A stretch of DNA of 22,760 bases, taken from the NCBI GenBank assembly GCA_016208845.1, contig JACQXH010000085.1, forward strand, positions 1 to 22,760, given 5' to 3'. Made by a program: the position numbers and the translations under genes. Positions 1-7,416 of the stretch are shown one piece after another. How positions within the stretch are numbered: position 1 is the stretch's first letter; every line of letters begins with the position of its first letter. The DNA is from Nitrospirota bacterium. GTDB taxonomy: Bacteria; Nitrospirota; Thermodesulfovibrionia; UBA6902; BMS3Bbin08. The notes below the pieces were generated by a model. It saw only the letters and a list, made by a program, of their open reading frames with translations, was not told where the DNA came from and ran no database searches.

Positions 1-43
1 AAGTAATATGCCGGATATGATATAGGCCGGGGGACCCTCTGAT

Positions 44-478
44 TTATGGCAATAAAGTAAAGGCCTCACAATGGCCGGGTTTTATAACAGTAAAATGCCT
101 TCTGTCGGTGGTCAGTATTTTAGAAATATTCAATCTCTCGCAGATTGCTACCATAGATGCATCTACAAATCCGATATTTGAGTCGCTGTATTTATTCAAT
201 AGTTCAACACATCGGGACATGTCATCGGCATTAAAATGCTCAACAGCAAGCTCCCTGTTGATTAACGAATTAATAAATCCGATCTCCGAGGCCGGTCCCA
301 GATATGTGTTTAAGAGATAACAGGCCTCAGGTATTACTGACGAAGGAATAATTAGTCTGCCCTTAAAAGCGCTTACAAAACCAACGGCCTGCTTATGCCA
401 CGAATCTTTTTTATCTGCGATCGCGTAAACAATGCCGGTATCAATAACAGCAGAATCTATTTTATAGCTTTTTTCCAA
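44..478 (-). CDS. vapC: VapC-family PIN-domain toxin
   Basis: A 144-residue PIN-domain protein, the expected size for VapC ribonuclease toxins, which cleave tRNA or rRNA in a Mg2+-dependent way and are held inactive by the partner antitoxin. The acidic active-site pattern is visible: D13 in VIDTGIVYAI, E51 in PEACYLL, D106 in FVDASMV and D125 in LTTDRRHF. The start overlaps the last 22 bases of the upstream antitoxin gene, so the two are probably translationally coupled. The family assignment is secure from the four-acid layout; the RNA target cannot be read from the sequence. Confidence 0.88.
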   Translation of the reverse strand: MEKSYKIDSAVIDTGIVYAIADKKDSWHKQAVGFVSAFKGRLIIPSSVIPEACYLLNTYLGPASEIGFINSLINRELAVEHFNADDMSRCVELLNKYSDSNIGFVDASMVAICERLNISKILTTDRRHFTVIKPGHCEAFTLLP

Positions 479-687
479 AGAAGTTCCTCGTGTCTTTCAG
501 CAATATCTCTCTTGCCGCTGTCACCGATGCCGATAAAGGACAATTTCTTTTTCCTATGCCTCTTTTGTCTGATATATGCGTGTATCGCCTCCCTTATGAT
601 TTCCGCCGCACTCCTGTTCTCTTCTTTTGAAATTTCCTTGATCTCTTTTATTAAATTATCATCAGCAAATATGGTGGTCCTCTTCAT
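457..687 (-). CDS. vapB: Ribbon-helix-helix antitoxin of the VapBC pair
   Basis: A 76-residue protein. Its N-terminal half (residues 1-45) has the CopG/Arc ribbon-helix-helix pattern: a short beta strand (KRTTIFAD) followed by two helices (NLIKEIKEISKEENRS, AAEIIREAIHAYI). The lysine-rich C-terminal tail is the part that normally wraps the toxin. An AGGAGG ribosome site lies 5 bases before the ATG at 685-687. It is the first gene of the operon, overlaps the PIN toxin by 22 bases, and has a palindromic operator directly upstream, so it very likely represses its own promoter. It could be labelled a generic CopG-family antitoxin instead of VapB. Confidence 0.85.
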   Translation of the reverse strand: MKRTTIFADDNLIKEIKEISKEENRSAAEIIREAIHAYIRQKRHRKKKLSFIGIGDSGKRDIAERHEELLWKKAIK

Positions 688-697
688 GATCGCCTCC

Positions 698-736
698 TGT
701 CATATATATGATATATGACATAATAATTAATTTCAA
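698..736 (-). promoter_or_regulatory. vapBC promoter with overlapping 23-bp palindromic operator
   Basis: On the minus strand a -35 box TTGAAA (736-731), a 17-bp spacer and a -10 box TATCAT (713-708) stand just ahead of the antitoxin. The -10 box lies inside a perfect inverted repeat with 10-bp arms TGTCATATAT / ATATATGACA around a 3-base centre (698-720). Binding of the ribbon-helix-helix antitoxin there would block RNA polymerase, the usual autoregulation of toxin-antitoxin operons. Sequence match is direct; protein binding is inferred. Confidence 0.72.
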
Positions 737-786
737 TAAATCAGCCTTCACAGGCGTCTATCCCTATTTTTTACGCTGCTCTGAGT

Positions 787-984
787 ATGTGTTGGACCTG
801 CCAATCCGCAGATGAAGTCATGGAAGTTTCAGCAGCCTTTCACTGCACCATATGCGGACGACCCGCACCCTGTTTCTATCGCACCGGTACACGATCCGAA
901 AAGGAACCCCATGGGGACGTTGTTGAATTAGTTGACTTATTCCGCTTAAGACGGATTGAGTGTGAGAATAGGGCTACACATTAA
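787..984 (+). CDS. Doubtful small ORF with two Cys pairs
   Basis: A 65-codon open frame with CWTC near the start and CTIC at about residue 20, followed by another Cys (RPAPC), which faintly resembles a zinc ribbon. I do not recognise a family. There is no ribosome site before the ATG, and no neighbour suggests a role. It fills part of the 450-base gap between the vapBC promoter and nagZ, which otherwise shows nothing I can identify up to the repeat at 1107. It may be a relic of a longer gene or simply chance. Confidence 0.2.
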   Translation: MCWTCQSADEVMEVSAAFHCTICGRPAPCFYRTGTRSEKEPHGDVVELVDLFRLRRIECENRATH

Positions 985-1106
985 CGGATGGGATGCACAA
1001 TCAATCTCATCTTCTTTGACAACCTTTAACCCCTAATGCTACTTTAATTCAAATGTTAAACCGCAAAAAGACTGCAACAAGAATTCGTGTCGAAGATAAA
1101 AATAAT

Positions 1107-1136
1107 CCCCTCTCGCCCCCCTTTGTCAAAGGGGGG
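1107..1136. repeat. C-run/G-run palindromic repeat at the nagZ start
   Basis: The core is a perfect hairpin with 9-base arms CCCCCCTTT (1116-1124) and AAAGGGGGG (1128-1136), preceded by CCCCTCTCG. It ends immediately before the ATG at 1137. A related C-rich/G-rich pair of arms occurs at 5021-5147. In a nagZ transcript the G-run would be paired inside the hairpin. Confidence 0.7.
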
Positions 1137-2735
1137 ATGGGTGAAGTTGATAGAAAGAAAATTGCCCAGCTTGTCATCGCGCGGCTTGACGGCGAGGACA
1201 TTAAGAAAAAATTCAGATACTATGAGTCGCTCGTTAAAAAAGGCATTGGCGGGTTCATTATCTTCGGCGGCAAATTAAAAGAGGTAAGCAGTGCAATAAA
1301 TAAATTGCAGGCCGTAGCTGAGATCCCTCTTTTCATCTCCTCTGACCTTGAGCAGGGACTGGGTCAGCACATAGAAGGAGGCACGCTTTTCCCTCATGCC
1401 ATGGCTATCGGACAGGCGATCAGCCCAAAAAATAAAAAAGACGTCCGCCTCCTGAGAAAATCCATAAACATAATTGCGCAGGAATCAAGGGCTGCCGGTA
1501 TTAATACAATCTTTGCTCCTGTGCTTGATGTAAACACAAATCCCAAAAACCCGATAATCTGCACAAGGGCCTTTTCTGACAAGCCGGAAAAAGTTGCCTG
1601 GTTCGGGAAAGAATTTATAAATGGATTTCAAAGGCATGGAATAATTGCATGCGCAAAACACTTTCCAGGCCACGGAGACACGATAAAGGATTCCCATAAA
1701 GAATTGCCCGTTGTAAGGGCAGATATGAAAAGACTTGAGCATATTGAGCTCTATCCGTTTTATCGGGCAGTAAAGGCAGGGGTCAGGATGATCATGGTCG
1801 GGCACCTGAAGGTACCTGCAATTGATGCAAAGCTTCCTGCGAGTCTTTCACAGAAAATTATGCAGGGACTATTAAGAGAAAAAATGAAGTTCAAAGGCCT
1901 CGTGATCACTGATGCAATGAATATGCATGCTATCAAGTTCGGGGAGGAACAGGCATGCCTTATGGCTTTGAACGCCGGAGCAGACATAATCCTTCATCCA
2001 GGCGATCCTGAGAAAATAATAGATTATTTAAGTTCCAGATCGGATGAGATAATGCAAAGGGTCCAGGAATCCTTTGATAGGATTATAAAAGTGAAAAAAG
2101 AATTGCACGAAGCACGAAGTACAAAGTACACAGTACGCAGTATCGGAAGCAAGTTAAATTGGGATACGGCACGAGAGCTTACCCGGAAATCAATTGGGAT
2201 AAGGCGGCTAAACATCAAAAGATGTCATTCCCGCCCCCGACTACTACATTCGAGGGCAGGCTCCGGTGGGAATCCAGAGATTGGAATTGGATTACCGTTT
2301 TCACGGAAAACCCTGGATTCCTGCTTTCGCAGAAAAGACGTCAAAGGGCAACAAGTTGTTGTCCTGATCATTGACGATGATAATGCAAAATCAGGCAGAC
2401 CTTTTGTTAATACCCTAAAAAAACGATACAAAAAAATAAAGACGCTTTATGTAGATAACAATTCTCAGCTGACAGACTCGTCACTCGTCACTCGTCACTC
2501 GTCACTTATTATCGCGGTTTTTTCAAAAATCTCCGCATGGAAAGGCAGGAGCGGATTAAGCAGGGAAATGAAGACGATCCTTAAAAGATCAATAAAGGCC
2601 TCAGGACATTCTATTGTGGTAGGTTTCTGCTGTCCCTATTCTCTCTCTGATATAAAAGCAGATACGGTTATTAATGCTTACTCTGGCTCTGAACTGGCTC
2701 AGGAGGCTGCGACAGAGGTTCTCCTCTGCCCATGA
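1137..2735 (+). CDS. nagZ: Beta-N-acetylhexosaminidase (GH3), repeat-invaded
   Basis: Glycoside hydrolase family 3 enzyme that removes N-acetylglucosamine from muropeptides during peptidoglycan recycling. With the ATG at 1137 it has 532 residues. The GH3 barrel covers about residues 5-320, with the NagZ loop KHFPGHGDT (174-182) and DSH (185-187) and the nucleophile D259 in ITDAMNM. E. coli NagZ has about 340 residues; the extra length is a degenerate C-terminal GH3-type domain plus stretches encoded by repeats (about residues 322-338, 361-402 and 446-456). The start is uncertain: the ATG directly abuts a G-run hairpin, leaving no room for a normal ribosome site. The frame is also open back to an ATG at 1053, but those extra residues are repeat-derived or unlike NagZ. 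The 3' end overlaps nfnB by 65 bases on the opposite strand. Confidence 0.87.
   Translation: MGEVDRKKIAQLVIARLDGEDIKKKFRYYESLVKKGIGGFIIFGGKLKEVSSAINKLQAVAEIPLFISSDLEQGLGQHIEGGTLFPHAMAIGQAISPKNKKDVRLLRKSINIIAQESRAAGINTIFAPVLDVNTNPKNPIICTRAFSDKPEKVAWFGKEFINGFQRHGIIACAKHFPGHGDTIKDSHKELPVVRADMKRLEHIELYPFYRAVKAGVRMIMVGHLKVPAIDAKLPASLSQKIMQGLLREKMKFKGLVITDAMNMHAIKFGEEQACLMALNAGADIILHPGDPEKIIDYLSSRSDEIMQRVQESFDRIIKVKKELHEARSTKYTVRSIGSKLNWDTARELTRKSIGIRRLNIKRCHSRPRLLHSRAGSGGNPEIGIGLPFSRKTLDSCFRRKDVKGQQVVVLIIDDDNAKSGRPFVNTLKKRYKKIKTLYVDNNSQLTDSSLVTRHSSLIIAVFSKISAWKGRSGLSREMKTILKRSIKASGHSIVVGFCCPYSLSDIKADTVINAYSGSELAQEAATEVLLCP
2105..2142. repeat. Degenerate 7-bp tandem repeat inside nagZ
   Basis: Five consecutive heptamers, GCACGAA twice and then GTACAAA, GTACACA and GTACGCA, followed by a partial GTA. 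The array is translated as part of nagZ just after the catalytic barrel. A period of 7 is not a multiple of three, so a change in copy number would shift the reading frame. Confidence 0.75.
2224..2339. repeat. GTCATTCCCG-type palindromic element inside nagZ
   Basis: This begins with GTCATTCCCGC and ends with GCAGAAAAGAC, a degenerate form of the reverse complement GCGGGAATGAC seen at the end of the copy at 19877-19957. It shares CTGGATTCC near its right end with that copy. It sits wholly within nagZ and encodes about 39 residues (near 363-401, including DSCFRRKD), which interrupt the link between the GH3 barrel and the C-terminal domain. Confidence 0.7.
2476..2506. repeat. ACTCGTC heptamer tandem array inside nagZ
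   Basis: Four perfect copies of ACTCGTC plus ACT. It encodes about residues 447-457 of NagZ. It is the same kind of 7-bp array as the CTCGTTA array at 4144-4173, differing by one transition per unit (TCGTCAC versus TCGTTAC). Confidence 0.85.
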
Positions 2736-4080
2736 TAAAATTATCAATTGAACGCGCTGCTCGTTTGCCTGCGCCCATCGCGCTTATCACAGTTGCAGCG
2801 CCTGTGGTTATATCGCCGCCGGCAAATATTCTCTCCAGATTTGTTTTTCCATCCCTGTCCGCAACAATATAGCCGTCTCCCCAGAGATTCAGACCTGAGA
2901 TAGAGCGCACGAGTATGGGATTTGACCGCTGGCCGATCGCCATTATCACCTGATCGACCTCAATGACAAACTCCTCTCCTGTGGATTCAGGTCTTCTTCT
3001 TCCTGATTCGTCAGGTTCGCTCAACCGCATTCTTTCACACCTGATAGACTGCACCCACCCCCTGTCATCGCCGGTTATCTCCTTAGGGTTCGAGAGAAAA
3101 TGGAATGTAATGCCCTCTTCTTTTGCGTTCTCGACCTCTTCATGCCTTGAAGGCATCTCTGTCTCGGTCCTCCGGTAAATAATGGAAACCTCTTCTGCGC
3201 CAAGTCTCAAAGCAGTCCTTGCAGAATCCATCGCAACATTTCCTCCGCCGACCACTGCCACCCTTCCGGCCTTCTTGACCGGCGTGTCATAAAGAGGGAA
3301 GCGGTGAGCCTTCATCAGATTGACCCTTGTGAGAAATTCAGACGCAAAATAAACATTGTTCAGATTTTCTCCGGGTATGCCGAGATACCTTGGAGCCCCT
3401 GCCCCGACCCCGATGAATATGGTCTCAAACCCCTCTTCAATAAGCTCGTCAATGGTCTTCGTCCTGCCGATGACCCAATTGACTATCATTTTCACCCCGA
3501 GCCTTTTGACATATTCAATTTCCCTCTGCACTATTTTTTTGGGCAGTCTGAATTCAGGGATCCCGTACAGAAGCACTCCTCCGGCCTCATGGAGCGCCTC
3601 AAAGACCGTGATGTCATACCCCAATTTGGCAAGGTCTGCCGCAACTGTAAGCCCTGCCGGGCCTGATCCGATGACCGCGACCTTATGGCCGTTCGCAGAT
3701 TGAACCTCCGGCGTTTCTGTTTCTCCGAGCACCATCTCATAGTCGGCAACAAAGCGCTCAAGCGCGCCTATTGCAACCGGCCTGCCTTTTTTGCCCTTGA
3801 TGCAATTGCCCTGACACTGGGTCTCCTGCGGGCACACCCTTCCGCAGACTGAAGGGAGGTTGTTATACTCCCTTATCTTCCTCAAGCCTCCGAGATAATC
3901 TTTTTCTTTTACAAAAGAGATGAACTTCGGTATATCGATCTCAACCGGACAGCCGTCAATGCATCTGGGTTTTTTGCACTGAAGGCACGATAGCGCCTCT
4001 TTCAGCGCCTGTTTCTCGGTCAGGCCCAGCGAGACCTCCTTGAAGTCTTTTTTTCTTTTTTCAGGATTTCTGAATCGCAT
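2671..4080 (-). CDS. nfnB: NfnB-type large subunit, GltD-like flavoprotein
   Basis: A 469-residue protein of the glutamate-synthase small-subunit-like family. With the upstream gene it forms NADH-dependent reduced ferredoxin:NADP+ oxidoreductase, a cytoplasmic electron-bifurcating enzyme. Eight cysteines for two [4Fe-4S] clusters lie at C32, C35, C40, C44 and C79, C83, C89, C93. The FAD motif GSGPAG is at 138-143 and the NADPH motif GGGNVA at 278-283. Length matches NfnB. The ATG is 74 bases after the nfnA stop; no ribosome site is visible because that gap is filled by repeats. A free-standing GltD-like or sulfide dehydrogenase (SudA) reading is possible, since sequence alone does not separate them cleanly. 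Confidence 0.85.
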   Translation of the reverse strand: MRFRNPEKRKKDFKEVSLGLTEKQALKEALSCLQCKKPRCIDGCPVEIDIPKFISFVKEKDYLGGLRKIREYNNLPSVCGRVCPQETQCQGNCIKGKKGRPVAIGALERFVADYEMVLGETETPEVQSANGHKVAVIGSGPAGLTVAADLAKLGYDITVFEALHEAGGVLLYGIPEFRLPKKIVQREIEYVKRLGVKMIVNWVIGRTKTIDELIEEGFETIFIGVGAGAPRYLGIPGENLNNVYFASEFLTRVNLMKAHRFPLYDTPVKKAGRVAVVGGGNVAMDSARTALRLGAEEVSIIYRRTETEMPSRHEEVENAKEEGITFHFLSNPKEITGDDRGWVQSIRCERMRLSEPDESGRRRPESTGEEFVIEVDQVIMAIGQRSNPILVRSISGLNLWGDGYIVADRDGKTNLERIFAGGDITTGAATVISAMGAGKRAARSIDNFIMGRGEPLSQPPEPVQSQSKH

Positions 4081-4090
4081 ATTAAAAACC

Positions 4091-4173
4091 GTGACGAGTG
4101 ACCCGTTACGCGTAACGGGTAAAACATTTTTATAATTAGCTGTCTCGTTACTCGTTACTCGTTACTCGTTACT
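4091..4173. repeat. 20-bp perfect palindrome plus CTCGTTA heptamer array between nfnA and nfnB
   Basis: ACCCGTTACGCGTAACGGGT (4101-4120) is perfectly self-complementary. It is flanked by GTGACGAGTG (4091-4100) and by four CTCGTTA units (4144-4171, then CT). The array runs into nfnA: its stop codon and last five residues (VTSNE) are made of the repeat. It also occupies the place where the nfnB ribosome site should be. Confidence 0.85.
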
Positions 4174-5003
4174 TGTATCTTCTTCTTTGTCAAAAACAGA
4201 TGCAACGCCTGGGCTTCCTCTTCTTTATAAAATTTCAGCCTGTTTTCAAGTTCCTTGAAATCCACTTCATGCCCGTCAAACTCAGGGCCGTCTGTGCATG
4301 CAAACCTTGTTTTCCCGCCGATGTTCACCCTGCATGCTCCGCACATGCCAGTGCCTTCGACCATAACCGGATTAAGGCTGACAATGGTTTTCACTCCATA
4401 TGGTTTTGTAAGCTCAGAGACCGCCTTCATCATCCTGAGCGGACCTACTGCTATAACTACTGCTACGGTTTTTTTTTCAATGGTTTCTTTCAGGGCCTCG
4501 GTAACAAAGCCTTTTCTTCCAGAGCTGCCATCGTCAGTAGTTATTAACATCTCATCCGCATATTCCCTGAATTTATCTTCCCACACCAGCAGGTCCTTGG
4601 TCCGTGCGCCAAGGATAACCGTGATCTTATTCCCCGCATCCTTCAATGCCTTCAGAATGGGATACAGCGTGGCCGATCCTATCCCGCCGCCCACAAGCAC
4701 GCAGTGCCCGAATTTTTCTATTGGCGTGGCATGACCGAGCGGCCCGGCGATATCCCGGATCTTATTGCCCGGTTTCAGCATGCCGAGCGCCTCTGTGGTC
4801 TTGCCCACTTTCTGAAAAAGTAATGTGATCGTCCCTTTCCTCTTGTCAGAATCAGCAATGGTCAATGGGATCCTTTCGCCTTTTTCATTAATCCTGAGCA
4901 CTACAAAGTTCCCGGCCTTTGCATGGCCGGCGATGTGCGGCGCATCAATGACCATCATATCCACTTTGGGCGCAATTGTATGTTTTTCTAAAATTTTGAA
5001 CAT
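4155..5003 (-). CDS. nfnA: NfnA-type small subunit, FAD/[2Fe-2S] ferredoxin-NADP reductase family
   Basis: A 282-residue protein of the dihydroorotate dehydrogenase electron-transfer subunit / ferredoxin reductase family. An N-terminal FAD-binding barrel with R45 and PLTIAD (46-51) precedes a nucleotide-binding domain with GGGIGSATLYP (105-115). A C-terminal iron-sulfur segment carries C221, C224 and C236 in MCGACR and FACTDGPEFDGH, typical of NfnA and SudB. In the Nfn complex this subunit oxidises NADH and exchanges electrons between NAD(H) and NADP(H)/ferredoxin with NfnB. It stands directly upstream of nfnB. Its last residues come from the heptamer repeat. No strong ribosome site is seen before the ATG. 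Confidence 0.85.
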   Translation of the reverse strand: MFKILEKHTIAPKVDMMVIDAPHIAGHAKAGNFVVLRINEKGERIPLTIADSDKRKGTITLLFQKVGKTTEALGMLKPGNKIRDIAGPLGHATPIEKFGHCVLVGGGIGSATLYPILKALKDAGNKITVILGARTKDLLVWEDKFREYADEMLITTDDGSSGRKGFVTEALKETIEKKTVAVVIAVGPLRMMKAVSELTKPYGVKTIVSLNPVMVEGTGMCGACRVNIGGKTRFACTDGPEFDGHEVDFKELENRLKFYKEEEAQALHLFLTKKKIQVTSNE

Positions 5004-5020
5004 GATTGTTTAATTTATAA

Positions 5021-5147
5021 AAAATCTCCCCTTACCCCTCTCGGAAACTCGGTACGAATCGACCCCGATGAGTCGTATTGACTTTACCAAAGAGGGGTAC
5101 ACGCCCCTTTAGCCACATCTCAATAGAGGGGACTAAAGGGGGATTTT
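5021..5147. repeat. Palindromic element upstream of nfnA
   Basis: The outer arms AAAATCTCCCCTTACCCCTCT (left part 5021-5041) and AGAGGGG...GGGGGATTTT (5125-5147) are imperfect reverse complements. Inside is a second hairpin, AGAGGGG/CCCCTTT around 5090-5110, and a GTCG/CGAC-rich insert at 5058-5076. It fills most of the 159-base gap between comF and nfnA and would separate nfnA from any read-through from proA-comF. Confidence 0.65.
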
Positions 5148-5162
5148 CATTATTCATAAACC

Positions 5163-5861
5163 TTAATCCATCACGCTATGAGCAAGCGAGCTGACATATA
5201 TTTTTTCAGCGCCTGCTTTTTTCAGGACCCTTGAACATTCCCGGACTGTCGCGCCGGTTGTAACCACGTCGTCTATAAGCAGGACTTTCTTTCCTGCAAC
5301 AGGTCCCTTGTCTTTTACAGTGAAGGCCCCTTTTACATTTCTTCTTCTCTCATCTGCATTTAATCCCACCTGCGGCCTTGTATCCTTTATCTTCACAAGA
5401 CAATCAGACATAAACGAAGTCCCTGCTTTTTTTGCCAGATATTTCGCGAGAAGGGCGGACTGGTTAAACTCCCTCTGCCTGAGGCGTTTTTCATGAAGAG
5501 GCACTGGCACTACAGCCTCAACCTGCGGCATTTTTACGCTCGCTATTATATCAGAGAGGGGTTTTGAAAGTCTTTTTATGCCGTAGAATTTCAGGAGGTT
5601 GATCGCCTTTTTCAGCGCACCTTCATAAAGCCCAAAGCCCCTCGCATAAATAAAAGCAGGTTCATCCTTCATACATTCTCCGCATATCGTTGAAACTTCA
5701 GAGGCAAGGGGCTTGCCGCATCTTTGGCACATGGGGCCTCCATAGGGAGAGAGCGTTTTCCAGCAGTCAATACATATTGGCGCTGTCTTATGGTCTTTAA
5801 CAGGTTTCGTGCAGACCGGGCAGATCTCAGGGAAAAGGATGTTGAGAAATGAGTTAAGCAT
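5163..5861 (-). CDS. comF: ComF-family phosphoribosyltransferase-like protein
   Basis: A 232-residue ComF/GntX family protein. Four CxxC pairs (C14/C17, C30/C33, C45/C48, C60/C63) form the N-terminal double zinc ribbon. The C-terminal phosphoribosyltransferase fold has the PRPP-binding loop VLLIDDVVTTG at 194-204. Family members act in DNA uptake in competent bacteria, but many carriers are not known to be competent and the enzymatic substrate is unknown. It lies 47 bases after proA on the same strand and is probably co-transcribed with it. The ribosome site before the ATG is weak. Confidence 0.88.
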   Translation of the reverse strand: MLNSFLNILFPEICPVCTKPVKDHKTAPICIDCWKTLSPYGGPMCQRCGKPLASEVSTICGECMKDEPAFIYARGFGLYEGALKKAINLLKFYGIKRLSKPLSDIIASVKMPQVEAVVPVPLHEKRLRQREFNQSALLAKYLAKKAGTSFMSDCLVKIKDTRPQVGLNADERRRNVKGAFTVKDKGPVAGKKVLLIDDVVTTGATVRECSRVLKKAGAEKIYVSSLAHSVMD

Positions 5862-5908
5862 AATTTACCGGAACAACGACATATGCTGGAAATATATACT
5901 ATCTGGTC

Positions 5909-7165
5909 TTATCCTCTTAACTGCCCATTGCCAAGGACAATGAATTTAGTGCACGTCAGTTCCTCAAGCCCCATGGGGCCGCGGGCGTGAATTTTATCCG
6001 TTGAAATACCTATCTCTGCGCCGAGGCCGAATTGATAGCCGTCATTAAGCCTCGTCGATGCATTGACAAGTACGGCCGAGGAATCCACTTCCCTCAGAAA
6101 TCTCATTGCCTTTGCGTAATCCTTTGTGACAATGGCATCCGAATGAGCAGAACTATACTTTTCAATATGCCTCATGGCTTCGTCCATGTCTTTTACCACC
6201 CTGACATTCAAGGTCAGATCCAGATATTCCATGTTATAATCCTCTTCCTTTGCTTTTTCAGCAGAGGGGAATATCCTGCGCGTCCTGTCACAGCCTTTGA
6301 GCTTAACGCCGGCCTTTTTAAGACGTTTTAACATCATCGGCAGAAAATTCTTTGCTATCTTCTCATCTGCGAGCATGGTCTCCATGGCATTACATGTGCC
6401 GGGCCTTTGGACCTTTGCGTTGAAACAGATATCCTCTGCCATCCTGAGGTCAGCATCCCTGTCTACAAAGACATGACAGACCCCTTTATAATGCTTGAGC
6501 ACGGGGATCCGTGAGTTTGCAGTCACGGTCCTGATAAGCCCTTCGCCTCCCCTGGGAATTATGAGATCTACTGTGCCCTCCAGTTTTAACATCTCCATCA
6601 CAGCCTCTCGTTCCGCAGTGTCCAGAAAGGTAACTGCGCCTTCGTGTATGCCAGTTGATTTAATAGCTTGCCGCAGGATGCGGACTATTTCCTTATTCGA
6701 ATTTATCGCCTCAGAACCTCCCCTGAGCAAAACAGCATTTCCTGCCTTAAGGCACAGACTGGTTGCATCCGCAGTAACATTGGGCCTTGATTCATATATG
6801 ATCCCTATGACGCCGATAGGTACACGCATCCTGCCTACGGTCATGCCGTTGGGCCTCTTCCACATCTTTGTTATCTCGCCCACAGGGTCAGGCAGGCCGG
6901 CAACCTCGATCAACCCTTTAGCCATCTCATCTATCCTTTTTTCATTAAGGGTAAGCCTGTCTATCATAGCCACGGACAAACCCTTTTTTTGTGCGAGGGC
7001 AATGTCCTTTTTATTTTCCCTGATAAGACCTTTTGAATTTCTTTTTATTACTTCAGCCATCTTTATGAGTGCGCTGTTTTTCTGCTCTGAAGATATCTTT
7101 GCCAGAGCCCGGCTGCCTTCTTTTGCCTCTGTTGCCTTTTTGAGAACAAATGATTTTATATCCAT
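5909..7165 (-). CDS. proA: Glutamate-5-semialdehyde dehydrogenase (gamma-glutamyl phosphate reductase)
   Basis: Second enzyme of proline synthesis: NADPH-dependent reduction of gamma-glutamyl phosphate to glutamate-5-semialdehyde in the cytoplasm. The 418 residues match the usual 415-420. The catalytic cysteine is C258 in VQRPGTCNAM, within the aldehyde dehydrogenase fold. The frame is open to a codon at 7213, but I chose the ATG at 7163-7165 because a good GGAGGA site lies 7-8 bases before it and the protein then begins as ProA proteins do (MDIKSFVLKKA). proB is not adjacent. It is divergent from selD and followed by comF. Confidence 0.95.
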   Translation of the reverse strand: MDIKSFVLKKATEAKEGSRALAKISSEQKNSALIKMAEVIKRNSKGLIRENKKDIALAQKKGLSVAMIDRLTLNEKRIDEMAKGLIEVAGLPDPVGEITKMWKRPNGMTVGRMRVPIGVIGIIYESRPNVTADATSLCLKAGNAVLLRGGSEAINSNKEIVRILRQAIKSTGIHEGAVTFLDTAEREAVMEMLKLEGTVDLIIPRGGEGLIRTVTANSRIPVLKHYKGVCHVFVDRDADLRMAEDICFNAKVQRPGTCNAMETMLADEKIAKNFLPMMLKRLKKAGVKLKGCDRTRRIFPSAEKAKEEDYNMEYLDLTLNVRVVKDMDEAMRHIEKYSSAHSDAIVTKDYAKAMRFLREVDSSAVLVNASTRLNDGYQFGLGAEIGISTDKIHARGPMGLEELTCTKFIVLGNGQLRG

Positions 7166-7228
7166 AAAGCTCCTCCGGTTATATATGAGCGATTGATTTA
7201 ATAATTTTAGCATATTTGGTCACTGCTC

Positions 7229-7295
7229 AGGTTGATAGTCTGTAGGTATTTAGTCGTTTAGCTAACAGACTACAGACTAATAGTCTAATCAACCT
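7229..7295. repeat. Imperfect inverted repeat between proA and selD
   Basis: AGGTTGATAGTCTGTAG (7229-7245) is complementary to CTACAGACTA (7270-7279) and ATCAACCT (7288-7295), with an 8-base interruption in the right arm. It lies in the divergent promoter region of proA and selD. It has no T-tract, so it is not an obvious terminator, and may be another dispersed repeat. Confidence 0.55.
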
Positions 7296-7378
7296 TGGTG
7301 GTTACCATAATTGTTTTGATTAACCCAAAAAAATGTGTTTGACAGCTCCGCCTGCTAACGGTTTCAGCTCCTTCTTTT

Positions 7379-7408
7379 TTGACACTAATCTGTTTTATAA
7401 ACTAATAT
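7379..7408 (+). promoter_or_regulatory. Candidate selD promoter
   Basis: A perfect -35 box TTGACA (7379-7384), an 18-bp spacer and a TAATAT -10 box (7403-7408). The predicted start of transcription would fall within a few bases of the selD ATG (7417), so the message may be nearly leaderless. No proper ribosome site precedes the ATG. Confidence 0.4.
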
Positions 7409-7416
7409 AGTAGGAT

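Noticed and set aside
787..984. Zinc-ribbon protein
   Set aside because: The Cys spacing is only loosely ribbon-like and there is no ribosome site; kept only as a doubtful ORF.
2105..2506. Heptamer arrays as a possible CRISPR
   Set aside because: Units are 7 bases with no spacers and no cas genes; they are simple tandem repeats.
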